Below, piece after piece: positions 26,246-34,380 of a DNA stretch of 64,000 bases; positions within the stretch are counted from its first letter, which is position 1; every line of letters begins with the position of its first letter. This DNA is from Roseivirga ehrenbergii (GTDB taxonomy: Bacteria; Bacteroidota; Bacteroidia; Cytophagales; Cyclobacteriaceae). Position numbers and translations under genes: made by a program. The stretch is taken from NCBI RefSeq assembly GCF_001593005.1, contig NZ_LQZQ01000009.1, positions 62,001 to 126,000 of the forward strand, read 5' to 3'. The notes beneath the pieces were generated by a model. It made no database searches, was not told where the DNA came from, and saw nothing but the letters and a program-made list of their open reading frames with translations.

Positions 26246-27637
26246 ATGGCGGTTAGCGTTAATAATGAGGGCAGAGGCCAATGGGGATCCAAATTTGGGT
26301 TTATCATGGCTGCTGCCGGTTCAGCTGTCGGGTTAGGGAACATCTGGAGATTCCCTTACATCACAGGTCAGAATGGAGGCGGAGCCTTTGTTTTGGTTTA
26401 TTTGCTTTGTGTAATACTTATTGGAGTGCCTTTGCTCTTTACAGAAATGGGCTTTGGTCGGTACACAAAGAAAGGCACCATTGGTGCATTTAAAGACACA
26501 GGTGCCAATCCTATCTTTATGGGTTTGGGGGCAATTATGGCTTTGTTGGTGAGCTTTTTTGTGCTTTCCTATTATGGCAATATTGCGGGTTGGACAATCG
26601 GCTATATTTTCAAATCACTAAGTGGTAGCGAAGTTCCCTTTGAAGAATTTGCTGCCAACCCTATGAACACAATTCCTTTAATGGGGCTCTTTACGCTGGT
26701 TACAATTCTTATTGTACGAAAGGGAATTTCAGGGGGAATTGAAAAGGCCGCTAAAATATTGATGCCTATTCTCTTTTTACTCATTCTTATTGTGGCCATT
26801 CGAAGTATGTCGCTAGAAGGCGCAATGAAAGGCGTGGACTTTTATTTAAACCCAGACTTCAGTAAAATTTCTGGACAGACTTTCCTAGTAGCCTTAGGCC
26901 AAGCCTTTTTCTCTATGAGTATTGGTTGGGGTATTATGATAACCTACGGTTCGTATTTGCCTAAAACGGCCAATATTGTGAGCAGTGGTGTTTGGGTGGG
27001 TATGATGGACGCTGGTGTAGCATTACTTGCTGGTTTCATGATCTTTCCCGCGGTTTTCGCTTTCGGAAAAGACCCTGCAGCTGGCCCAACTTTAGTTTTT
27101 CAGGTATTGCCCGATATTTTTAATCATATGCCAGGCGGGGCCATTATTGGTGCGTTCTTCTTCTTATTGCTAATGGTAGCTGCGCTTACTTCTTCCATTT
27201 CTATGTTAGAAGTACCTGCCTCATACTTTATGGATGAGAAAAAATGGAGCCGAAGTAAATCAGCTTGGGTAGTGGGTATTTTGCTTTTTGTGGTGGGTAT
27301 TCCTTCTGCGCTTTCGCAAGGCGGTTCTGAATTTTTCTCCACCATGAATGTTACCGTTTTTGGGGCAACATACACTGGTTTTCAAGATATTCTCGACTTC
27401 TTCTTTGGTACCTTCTTTATTGTTGTGGTGGCTTTGGTTACTTGTATTTATGTGGCTTGGAAAATGCCAATCAAGAATATTGTTTCCGAAATTGATATGG
27501 GAGCACCAGGTTGGAAACCGGGTACATTCGCTTCCAATGCCTTTATTTTCTTTATCCGTTACGTATGCCCAGTAGTAATTTTAATTGTATTGCTGAACAT
27601 GATGGGCTTGTTCGGAATTTTTGGTGGAGGCGGTTAA
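26246..27637 (+). CDS. Sodium-dependent NSS-family symporter (no small subunit)
   Basis: A 463-residue NSS transporter with the TM1 signature AVGLGNIWRFPYITGQNGGG and a typical TM6 region (SMSIGWGIMITYGSYLPK). About 11 helices are visible. It differs clearly from the divergent copy at 24496-26010 and has no MetS-type gene behind it, so the substrates probably differ. A rho-independent terminator follows at 27661-27690. Confidence 0.93.
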   Translation: MAVSVNNEGRGQWGSKFGFIMAAAGSAVGLGNIWRFPYITGQNGGGAFVLVYLLCVILIGVPLLFTEMGFGRYTKKGTIGAFKDTGANPIFMGLGAIMALLVSFFVLSYYGNIAGWTIGYIFKSLSGSEVPFEEFAANPMNTIPLMGLFTLVTILIVRKGISGGIEKAAKILMPILFLLILIVAIRSMSLEGAMKGVDFYLNPDFSKISGQTFLVALGQAFFSMSIGWGIMITYGSYLPKTANIVSSGVWVGMMDAGVALLAGFMIFPAVFAFGKDPAAGPTLVFQVLPDIFNHMPGGAIIGAFFFLLLMVAALTSSISMLEVPASYFMDEKKWSRSKSAWVVGILLFVVGIPSALSQGGSEFFSTMNVTVFGATYTGFQDILDFFFGTFFIVVVALVTCIYVAWKMPIKNIVSEIDMGAPGWKPGTFASNAFIFFIRYVCPVVILIVLLNMMGLFGIFGGGG

Positions 27638-27660
27638 TTTATGCTGAACTCAATTAATCA

Positions 27661-27690
27661 AAATGACACTGTAACAGGTGTCATTTTTTG
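27661..27690 (+). terminator. Rho-independent terminator after the NSS symporter
   Basis: AAATGACAC-N8-GTGTCATTT followed by TTTG: a 9-bp perfect stem and T-run 23 bp after the stop. Confidence 0.85.
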
Positions 27691-27722
27691 TTTGAGTAGT
27701 TCAGAATGCTCAACTTAGCTTT

Positions 27723-28061
27723 ATGGCAAAAGATCACAGCAACTTTTTTAATAATGTTTACGAAGTAGTTAAACTCATTCCTGCTGGGCGAGTTACTTCA
27801 TATGGAGCCATTGCTCAATACTTAGGCACAAAGGGTGGAGCCCGAATGGTAGGCTGGGCCATGAATGCAGCACATGGACTTTCAGATGTTCCCGCACATA
27901 GGGTTGTAAATCGGGCTGGAGTTTTAACCGGTCGTCATCATTTTCAGACACCTACCCTGATGCAAGAACGTTTAGAAGCCGAAGGAGTAAAAGTGAGCGA
28001 AGATAAAATTGTGGGCTTTAAGGAAGTGTACTGGGAGCCAATTAAAGAGTTAGAACTTTAA
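27723..28061 (+). CDS. Alkyltransferase-like (ATL) DNA damage-recognition protein
   Basis: A 112-residue MGMT-family domain: VVKLIPAGRVTSYGAIAQYLG is the DNA-binding helix region, and the active-site loop reads PAHRVVNR where a true O6-alkylguanine transferase has PCHRV. Cys is replaced by Ala58, so it cannot accept alkyl groups. This is the signature of ATL proteins, which bind alkylated guanine and hand it to nucleotide excision repair. Length and the absence of the N-terminal MGMT domain agree. It lies alone between the NSS symporter and an MscS gene. Confidence 0.93.
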   Translation: MAKDHSNFFNNVYEVVKLIPAGRVTSYGAIAQYLGTKGGARMVGWAMNAAHGLSDVPAHRVVNRAGVLTGRHHFQTPTLMQERLEAEGVKVSEDKIVGFKEVYWEPIKELEL

Positions 28062-28084
28062 ACTTTTTTGGTTCGAAATTCCTT

Positions 28085-28092
28085 TAATTTTG
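28085..28092 (+). promoter_or_regulatory. Likely -7 element for the second MscS gene
   Basis: TAATTTTG matches TAnnTTTG, 16 nt before the ATG at 28109. The -33 side is not convincing. Confidence 0.4.
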
Positions 28093-28108
28093 CAGCGGAA
28101 TTATAAGC

Positions 28109-29023
28109 ATGATTAAGACGAGAGTAAAAGCAAATAAGCCTATTGATCAGGCAAAAAAGGAAGGAAGAAGACGACTGTTTTTCTTCCTTAAACTGGTTAT
28201 ATTGGTTGTTTTGGTTTGGTTGTTTTGGGGGAAACTAGACCCTAAAGAAGGCGATATTTGGAATAGGATTGTACGTGGAGTGATCTCATATATTTCTGGT
28301 GTGCTTATTGTCTCGCTTGGACGTATTTTGATGGTATATTTCTACCTCAAGCGAAAGAAGAAGGGTACTGACTTTAAGGATAACTTCATTTTAGGGATCA
28401 ACGGAATCTCAGCTATTCTCCATGTTATCATTTTACTGATTGCCTTGCTCGCCTTCTTTGGCTTGGATGCCAAAGAGTTCTTTACTTCCATAAGTATTGT
28501 AGCTGCTGCTATTGCCATTATTTCTAAGGATTATATCGCAAATACGATTAATGGATTTATACTGATGTTCTCCAATCAGCTTTCGTTGAACGACTATATT
28601 GTTATTGAAGAACACAGTGGCAGAATAACGGACATTACTTTGCTGAACGTGGTGCTGTTAAGCGATGAAGATGAGATTATTTATGTGCCTAACACTTTGC
28701 TTGTTACCCATAATGTGGTGAATACCAGTAAAAAGAATTTCAAAAAACTAAGCTTCGATTTTGAAATGGACAGGCAAACCTTGGGCAACCCAGACGATCT
28801 TGAAGACTACATCATAAAAGCTCTTAAGTCTGAGTTTCCTAGTATCAATCTTGAAAAATTCAGTTTGAGGGTCTTCCATATTCTGAAGGATACGGTGAAT
28901 CTGAAACTTTATATTACGCTCGACAAAAAGAGCAAGGAAATGGAAAGGGCGGTTTGGAGGTTCACCAATAAAACCATTCTGAATTATGCCAAAGAAAACT
29001 ATGTTCCTCTTCCACAACAGTAA
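28109..29023 (+). CDS. MscS-family mechanosensitive channel (second copy)
   Basis: A 304-residue MscS-like protein. Four hydrophobic segments are visible: about 26-46, 55-75, 95-120 and the pore-lining helix ITSIVAAAIAIISKDYIANT-like region at about 130-150 (SISIVAAAIAIISKDYIAN). After it comes the beta domain with LNDYIVIEEHSGRITDI and YVPNTLLVTHNVVN, matching the IPN(S/T) signature. It has one more helix and an Arg/Lys-rich N-terminus compared with the copy at 10029-10940. TerC-type gene follows 15 bp downstream, suggesting co-transcription. Confidence 0.9.
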   Translation: MIKTRVKANKPIDQAKKEGRRRLFFFLKLVILVVLVWLFWGKLDPKEGDIWNRIVRGVISYISGVLIVSLGRILMVYFYLKRKKKGTDFKDNFILGINGISAILHVIILLIALLAFFGLDAKEFFTSISIVAAAIAIISKDYIANTINGFILMFSNQLSLNDYIVIEEHSGRITDITLLNVVLLSDEDEIIYVPNTLLVTHNVVNTSKKNFKKLSFDFEMDRQTLGNPDDLEDYIIKALKSEFPSINLEKFSLRVFHILKDTVNLKLYITLDKKSKEMERAVWRFTNKTILNYAKENYVPLPQQ

Positions 29024-29038
29024 ATATGTAAATTAGAA

Positions 29039-29782
29039 ATGGAAGCATTACTTACTTCAGAAGGTCTTGTTGCACTTTTAACCCTTACTTTTTTAGAGGT
29101 TATTCTCGGGGTCGATAACATCATTTTCATTTCAATTGTATCGAACCGATTGCCAGAAGCTGACCGTAAGAAAACCCGAAATTTGGGTTTGGGATTGGCT
29201 TTGATCATGCGTATTGGTTTGCTTTTAGGAATCAGCTGGATCATCGGTTTTACCGAACCCTTGTTTACGGTGCTCGAACATGATGTAAGTATTAAAGACT
29301 TGATTTTAATTTTGGGAGGTTTATTCCTAATCGGAAAAAGCACGACCGAAATTCACCATACTTTAGAAGGGGATGAACATCATGTAAAAAACAGTAAAAG
29401 CGTTACTGTGAGTAAAGTGATTCTTCAAATAGTAGCCTTAGATATCGTTTTCTCTTTTGATTCTATTTTAACCGCTGTGGGCCTTACCGAGCATGTATTG
29501 ATCATGATAATTGCAGTTACTTTAGCCATGATTGTGATGATTTCTTCCGCAGGAAAAATCAGTGCTTTTATCAATAAACATCCATCGCTGCAAATGCTGG
29601 CCATGTCATTTTTGATTTTGATTGGCTTTATGCTAGTGCTCGAAGGTATTGGCGAACACATTGAAAAAGGCTACATCTATTTTGCCGTATTCTTTTCATT
29701 ATCCGTTGAAGCCCTCAACATGAGAAAACGAAGCAAAGACCGTGTAGTGAAACTCAGAAAAAGGATTGTTGAGGAAGAGTAA
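29039..29782 (+). CDS. TerC-family integral membrane protein
   Basis: A 247-residue membrane protein with about seven helices. The family signature is the Asp-rich, metal-binding-like segments LEVILGVDNIIFISIV in helix 1 and ALDIVFSFDSILTAVGL in the middle. TerC-type proteins are linked to tellurite resistance and, in other bacteria, to manganese efflux and metal supply for exported enzymes. Its tail (RKRSKDRVVKLRKR) is strongly basic. A stable hairpin at 29803-29838 ends the unit. Confidence 0.92.
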   Translation: MEALLTSEGLVALLTLTFLEVILGVDNIIFISIVSNRLPEADRKKTRNLGLGLALIMRIGLLLGISWIIGFTEPLFTVLEHDVSIKDLILILGGLFLIGKSTTEIHHTLEGDEHHVKNSKSVTVSKVILQIVALDIVFSFDSILTAVGLTEHVLIMIIAVTLAMIVMISSAGKISAFINKHPSLQMLAMSFLILIGFMLVLEGIGEHIEKGYIYFAVFFSLSVEALNMRKRSKDRVVKLRKRIVEEE

Positions 29783-29802
29783 TCCTTAAAGGAGGAGTTA
29801 AC

Positions 29803-29838
29803 TAGAAATGAGATGACACTTGCTTCATCTCATTTCTA
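29803..29838. terminator. Bidirectional hairpin terminator between TerC and SSS genes
   Basis: A perfect 14-bp stem (TAGAAATGAGATGA / TCATCTCATTTCTA) with an 8-base loop, followed by TTTTTA on the plus strand. It lies between two converging genes. Confidence 0.8.
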
Positions 29839-29851
29839 TTTTTATGTTCTA

Positions 29852-29909
29852 TTTCTAGGAACCGAAAGCCTGTCACTCATTTTCTAGGAACCGAAAGCCT
29901 GTCACTCAT
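29852..29909. repeat. Perfect 29-bp tandem repeat, two copies
   Basis: Two adjacent identical copies, 29852-29880 and 29881-29909, each starting TTTCTAGGAACCGAAAG and ending GTCACTCAT. The second copy includes the stop codon (29906-29908) of the minus-strand SSS gene; the first copy is a duplicate lying just beyond it. Confidence 0.95.
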
Positions 29910-31345
29910 TTCTTTGTTGAAATCAGCAACATTCCCAAGAACGTAAGCCCTGCATTAAAAATCAGGATAAAGAAGCCAAACTGAAAGCCGTTGAACCAGG
30001 CAGCTGAATTCATATCTACTAGGTAAGATATGGCTGGAGAAAGCAAACAAACAGGCAACACCAGATTGTCCCTCACTTTCAACTTGGTCATTAAACCAAA
30101 ACTGAAAAGGCCTAATAACGGGCCATAAGTATAGCCAGCCACTTTAAAAATCGCACTAATTACACTACTGTCATTAATAGCGTTGAAGATAATGATGACG
30201 ATGAAGAGCAACACAGAAAAGCCCAAGTGCACCTTAAGCCTGGTTGGTTTCTTTACCGACTCTTCTTTCTTTTCAAAATTTAAGAAGTCGACACAGAATG
30301 CAGTTGTAAGCGAGGTAAGGGCAGAGTCGGCACTGGAGTAGGCCGCAGCCACAATGCCCAATAAGAATACAACTCCGCCAAAAGTACCGAGGTGATTCAG
30401 GGCGATTAAAGGATAGAAATTATCCGTTCTTGTTGGAATTTCAATTCCATTTTGACCTGCATACAAATAGAGCAGCGCTCCCATGCTCAAGAAAAGGATA
30501 TTGGCAATCACCAAAGCTATAGTGAACCAGAAAATATTTTTCTGAGCGTCCTTTAAGGTTCTGCAGGTCAGGTTTTTCTGCATCATGTCTTGGTCTAAAC
30601 CCGTCATCACGATGGCAATGAAGACCCCAGAAATAAACTGTTTGAAGAAATCCTTTTTGTCGTTCCAATCGAAGAAGAAAGTTTTGGAATACTCACTGTC
30701 GCTAATTTGAGTAATGGCATCTCCCAGGCCAATACCCATTTCTTTGGTGATAATGTAAATGGTAATCACCACCGCTGAGAGCATAAAAAAGGTTTGTAGC
30801 GTATCCGTCCATACAATGGTTTTTATTCCGCCTCTAAAAGTGTACACCCAAATAAGGGCGATAGTAACGAGTACCGAAACCCAAAAAGGAACGCCATAAC
30901 TATCGAAAAGCGCAATTTGAAGTACACTGGCCACCAAGAATAGACGAAAGGAAGCCCCAACCGTTCTAGAAAGCATAAAGAAAAACGACCCCGTTTTGTA
31001 CGACCAAAAGCCAAAGCGCTGTTCTAAATAGGTATATATAGAAACCAAATTCAGACGGTAATAAAGGGGCATCAATACCGTAGCGATAATGAGGTAACCA
31101 ACGATATACCCCAAAACAACCTGAAAATAAGAGAAGAAGCTATTCCCTACTTCACCGGGAACAGAAATAAAGGTAACCCCCGATAAGGAAGCCCCAATCA
31201 TTCCGAAAGCTACCAAATACCAAGGCGACTGTTTGTTAGCCGTAAAAAAGGTAGCCGAATCAGCCCCTTTCGAGGTAAATCGAGAAATGAGAATCAGCAG
31301 TAGAAAATAACCGCCTATAATTGAAATGACTAAAGTGGGGTTCAT
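29906..31345 (-). CDS. Sodium:solute symporter (SSS family)
   Basis: A 479-residue SSS transporter with about 13 membrane helices. Recognisable regions include ASLSGVTFISVPGEVGN near the N-terminus (the TM1/2 substrate and Na site), YLEQRFGFWSYKTGSFFFM, VWTDTLQTFFML and the ADSALTSLTTAF segment of TM8 with Na-binding Ser/Thr. The substrate is unknown; sugars, sialic acid or amino acids are all possible. The gene converges on the TerC gene, and a 29-bp duplication overlaps its 3' end. Confidence 0.92.
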   Translation of the reverse strand: MNPTLVISIIGGYFLLLILISRFTSKGADSATFFTANKQSPWYLVAFGMIGASLSGVTFISVPGEVGNSFFSYFQVVLGYIVGYLIIATVLMPLYYRLNLVSIYTYLEQRFGFWSYKTGSFFFMLSRTVGASFRLFLVASVLQIALFDSYGVPFWVSVLVTIALIWVYTFRGGIKTIVWTDTLQTFFMLSAVVITIYIITKEMGIGLGDAITQISDSEYSKTFFFDWNDKKDFFKQFISGVFIAIVMTGLDQDMMQKNLTCRTLKDAQKNIFWFTIALVIANILFLSMGALLYLYAGQNGIEIPTRTDNFYPLIALNHLGTFGGVVFLLGIVAAAYSSADSALTSLTTAFCVDFLNFEKKEESVKKPTRLKVHLGFSVLLFIVIIIFNAINDSSVISAIFKVAGYTYGPLLGLFSFGLMTKLKVRDNLVLPVCLLSPAISYLVDMNSAAWFNGFQFGFFILIFNAGLTFLGMLLISTKK

Positions 31346-31434
31346 ACCAAAGAACTAGTAAATTAAAGTTTGAATATCCGTGAAAAAACTGTGGACACCA
31401 AAAAGCAGAACGAACCAATTAGGCAAACAGACAG

Positions 31435-31465
31435 TTTAGGCAACAAGTGTTTTTTTGTACATTTG
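31435..31465 (+). promoter_or_regulatory. clpS promoter
   Basis: TTTA (31435-31438), a 19-bp spacer and TACATTTG (31458-31465): one mismatch to the Bacteroidota consensus TTTG-N19-TAnnTTTG. The ATG is 15 nt downstream. Confidence 0.7.
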
Positions 31466-31480
31466 TAAAAAATTAATAAC

Positions 31481-31762
31481 ATGAATTTCAGCTATCAAGA
31501 AGAAGAGTTAGTCGAGGTACTCGAGAAAACTACAGATGAGGAATTATGTGATTTGGTAGTTTTCAATGATGACTTTAATACGTTTGAGCATGTCATCAAT
31601 ATTTTAATCAAGGTTTGCAAGCACACTGCAGAGCAAGCAGAACAATGTACAATGTTGATTCATTATAAGGGAAAATGCACAGTAAAAAACGGTTCTTTTA
31701 CAGAGTTAAAACCGATGTGTGAAAGCATTCTTTCTGCCGGAATTACGGCCACTGTGTTATAA
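31481..31762 (+). CDS. clpS: ClpS adaptor of the Clp protease
   Basis: A 93-residue ClpS adaptor that delivers N-degron substrates to ClpA/ClpC-ClpP. The core motif DLVVFNDDFNTFEHVINIL carries the residues of the N-degron pocket, and EQAEQCTMLIHYKGKCTVK completes the fold. The N-terminal arm of about 25 residues is acidic. recR begins 27 bp downstream, so the two may share a transcript. The promoter at 31435-31465 is one of the better ones in the window. Confidence 0.95.
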   Translation: MNFSYQEEELVEVLEKTTDEELCDLVVFNDDFNTFEHVINILIKVCKHTAEQAEQCTMLIHYKGKCTVKNGSFTELKPMCESILSAGITATVL

Positions 31763-31789
31763 TTAGAAAGATTTTCATCATAGCTCAAT

Positions 31790-32395
31790 TTGAACTTCCC
31801 TCCCAAAATTGTCGACAATGCCATTGAGGAAATCTCTAAACTTCCGGGCATAGGAAAAAAGACCGCCTTAAGGCTGGTGCTTCATTTACTAAAGCAAGAC
31901 CCTATCAGTACGGCTCATCTAACCACTGCGCTCAACGAGTTGCGCGATGGGATAAAGTACTGTGGTACTTGCCATATTATTTCCGACACCACAGATTGTA
32001 CCTGCCGCACCATCAAGCGTGATTTGTCTACCGTTTGCGTAGTAACCGATACCCCTGATGTAATGGCCATTGAAAACACGGCTCAATACAGAGGGCTTTA
32101 TCATGTATTGGGAGGAGTCATTTCTCCGATTGAAGGGATTGGCCCAAGTGATATTCACATCGACTCTTTGGTAGAGCGAATTCAAAATAGCGAACCGAAA
32201 ATAGAAGAAGTGATTTTAGCCCTAAGCCCTACCATGGAAGGCGATACCACTGCTTTCTACATTACCAAAAGATTGAAAGAATTTGGGGTGAAGATTACTT
32301 CAATTGCACGTGGAATTCCGATGGGTGGAGAGCTAGAATATACCGATGAAATTACTTTGGGTCGAAGCATTATGACTCGTTCGGAATACAAATAA
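31790..32395 (+). CDS. recR: Recombination protein RecR
   Basis: A 201-residue RecR that works with RecF/RecO in RecA loading. The HhH region EISKLPGIGKKTALRLVLHLL, the four-Cys zinc finger (CGTCHIISDTTDCTC) and the Toprim domain (VCVVTDTPDVMAIE, LALSPTMEGDTTAFYI) are all present. The start is TTG at 31790: a stop lies three codons upstream and no ATG is available before the HhH motif. A perfect hairpin after the stop (32424-32454) serves as terminator. Confidence 0.96.
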   Translation: MNFPPKIVDNAIEEISKLPGIGKKTALRLVLHLLKQDPISTAHLTTALNELRDGIKYCGTCHIISDTTDCTCRTIKRDLSTVCVVTDTPDVMAIENTAQYRGLYHVLGGVISPIEGIGPSDIHIDSLVERIQNSEPKIEEVILALSPTMEGDTTAFYITKRLKEFGVKITSIARGIPMGGELEYTDEITLGRSIMTRSEYK

Positions 32396-32423
32396 AACTG
32401 CTTCAACAGTACAGACATAAAAC

Positions 32424-32454
32424 ACGAAGGGCGATCATTTCGATCGCCCTTCGT
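32424..32454. terminator. Bidirectional hairpin terminator after recR
   Basis: ACGAAGGGCGATC-ATTTC-GATCGCCCTTCGT: a perfect 13-bp GC-rich stem between two converging genes (recR and a hypothetical gene). Confidence 0.85.
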
Positions 32455-32477
32455 CATCTATAGCTACGGCTAAAAGC

Positions 32478-32945
32478 CTAATTGATTTCACTTAACATAC
32501 CCGATGCATAAAAGCGCTGGGTATTCAAGGCTGATAATAGAATGCTTAAGTTGTTCGAAGCTTCATTCAAATCACTGATTCTTATGTTTGAATGTGGGGT
32601 TGAAGCCACTTCCTCAAGCTCTGTAAGAACTTTACTTACTTTAGATTTCAATACATCAATCATTTCTAGATCGTTGTATTTCCAAAAACGAATTTGAGCA
32701 TATACTAAAGCTGGCGCCCAGTTAGTACCATATAAAAGATGTAGGTCTTTGGTGGAGGCACCAATGCTTTTGAAAAGCAAGGCCCTAGTGTTTGACAAAT
32801 TATTTTCGTGAATGGCGAAGTAATCCTTAGAATCTTCTGATGCTGAAAGTTTGTTCATGAAGTGGGCAATCTTAGCTGCGTCAGCAATTTTCTTAATTAC
32901 TCTTTTCAATTTTTCCGGGCTAGTTTCTAAAGTTTTCATAACCAT
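32478..32945 (-). CDS. Small helical protein of unknown function
   Basis: A 155-residue protein (or 153 from the second ATG) that I do not recognise. It is predicted almost wholly helical and charged, with no signal peptide or membrane segment. Visible are KLKRVIKKIADAAKIAHFMNK at the start, a middle LLYGTNWAPALVYAQIRFW with Trp/Tyr, and a Ser/Asn-rich C-terminus. It is a single gene between the recR terminator and the aminotransferase promoter region, 235 bp long, and could be a Cytophagales-specific gene. Confidence 0.72.
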   Translation of the reverse strand: MVMKTLETSPEKLKRVIKKIADAAKIAHFMNKLSASEDSKDYFAIHENNLSNTRALLFKSIGASTKDLHLLYGTNWAPALVYAQIRFWKYNDLEMIDVLKSKVSKVLTELEEVASTPHSNIRISDLNEASNNLSILLSALNTQRFYASGMLSEIN

Positions 32946-33152
32946 GTCGTTTGACTAGTCTATATGTGATAATCGTGCCAAACCGAAGAATCATTCGAAA
33001 TTTTAATGTAGGGCTTGTTTTTATGTTGGAGTATAGAAACAAGGTGGGGTAATATTTTCTACAATCGAGAAATATTCGGTCGTTTTGATTCAACAATCTG
33101 TGGAATTGCAGAACATTCCAACTGGTTTTTGGTACAACAATCTATAAATAGC

Positions 33153-33160
33153 TACTTTTG
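33153..33160 (+). promoter_or_regulatory. Likely -7 element for the aminotransferase/kinase operon
   Basis: TACTTTTG matches TAnnTTTG, 20 nt before the ATG at 33181. A TTTG at 33128-33131 is 21 bp upstream, two more than the preferred spacing. Confidence 0.5.
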
Positions 33161-33180
33161 CCCCACATTGAATTAATCGC

Positions 33181-34380
33181 ATGTCTACAATGGTATCTGA
33201 TAGAGTAAAGAACATGGCCGAATCGGCCACATTAGCCATGGCCGCTAAAGCCCGTGAGCTAAAAGAAAAAGGCATTAACGTGATCAGTTTAAGTTTGGGG
33301 GAACCCGACTTTAAAACTCCAAAACATATTCAAGAGGGCGCTAAGGCCGCAATTGATGAAGGTAAATACTTTGCTTACCCTCCTGTAAATGGTTATTTAG
33401 ACCTAAGACAAGCCATTTCGGCTAAATTTAAAAACGAGAATAACTTAGATTATTCTACAGATCAGATTGTGGTTTCCAACGGAGCCAAGCAGTCTATTGC
33501 CAACGTATTTTTGGCCTTATTGAATGAAGGTGATGAAGTAGTAGTTTTTTCTCCATTCTGGGTGAGTTATTCTTCACTTATTGAATTAGCTGGTGGTGTA
33601 CCCGTGTATGTCAAAGGAGGAATTGAGTCAGATTTTAAAGTAACTCCAGAGCAATTGGCGCAAGCGATTACGCCAAAAACCAAGGCCATCATCTATTCTT
33701 CGCCATGTAACCCAACAGGTTCTGTATTCACACTAGAGGAATTAACAGCGATTTCTGAAGTAATTAAAAAACACAAAGACATTGTGGTTATTGCAGACGA
33801 AATCTACGAACACATCAATTATACAGGTGCACACGCGAGTATTGGCGCGATTGAAGGAATGATTGACAGAACCGTAACCATTAACGGTATGGCCAAAGGT
33901 TTTGCCATGACAGGCTGGAGAGTTGGATACCTAGGCGCACCACTTTGGTTGGCCAAGGCATGCAATAAAATTCAAGGACAAATTACTTCTGCCAACTGTA
34001 GCATTGCTCAAAGAGCAGCGTTAACTGCACTTACTACCGACCTTGCTCCAACGGTAGAAATGTCGAAGGAATATTTAAGAAGAAGAGATATAGTAAAAGC
34101 ATTATTGGACGAAGTGCCAGGCTTTAAAACCAATTTGCCTACGGGTGCTTTCTACTTCTTTCCAGATGTAACAGCGCTTTTCGGTAAGACTGATGGAAAT
34201 GTAACCATTAACAATGCAGATGACCTAAGCCTATACCTTTTAGATCAGGCGCAGGTGTCTGTGGTAACTGGTGATGCTTTTGGCGATGCCAACTGCATTC
34301 GTTTGTCATATGCTGCTTCTGAAGAAGATTTACGCGAAGCCATTACCAGAATTAAAATAGCGGTTTCTAAACTTTATTAA
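33181..34380 (+). CDS. Aspartate-type aminotransferase (class I/II, PLP)
   Basis: A 399-residue PLP-dependent aminotransferase of fold type I, closest in feel to bacterial aspartate aminotransferases (subgroup Ib). Landmarks are SLGEPDFKTP near the N-terminus, YSSPCNPTGSVFT, VVIADEIYEHINY (Asp/Tyr binding PLP) and the PLP-lysine motif NGMAKGFAMTGWRVGY. Length is normal. It converts aspartate and 2-oxoglutarate to oxaloacetate and glutamate in homologues. The stop codon overlaps the start of the next gene by 1 bp (TAATG). Confidence 0.92.
   Translation: MSTMVSDRVKNMAESATLAMAAKARELKEKGINVISLSLGEPDFKTPKHIQEGAKAAIDEGKYFAYPPVNGYLDLRQAISAKFKNENNLDYSTDQIVVSNGAKQSIANVFLALLNEGDEVVVFSPFWVSYSSLIELAGGVPVYVKGGIESDFKVTPEQLAQAITPKTKAIIYSSPCNPTGSVFTLEELTAISEVIKKHKDIVVIADEIYEHINYTGAHASIGAIEGMIDRTVTINGMAKGFAMTGWRVGYLGAPLWLAKACNKIQGQITSANCSIAQRAALTALTTDLAPTVEMSKEYLRRRDIVKALLDEVPGFKTNLPTGAFYFFPDVTALFGKTDGNVTINNADDLSLYLLDQAQVSVVTGDAFGDANCIRLSYAASEEDLREAITRIKIAVSKLY

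Noticed and set aside
29852-29909. Two repeats as a possible CRISPR remnant
   Set aside because: The copies are directly adjacent with no spacer and overlap a gene end; a tandem duplication explains them.
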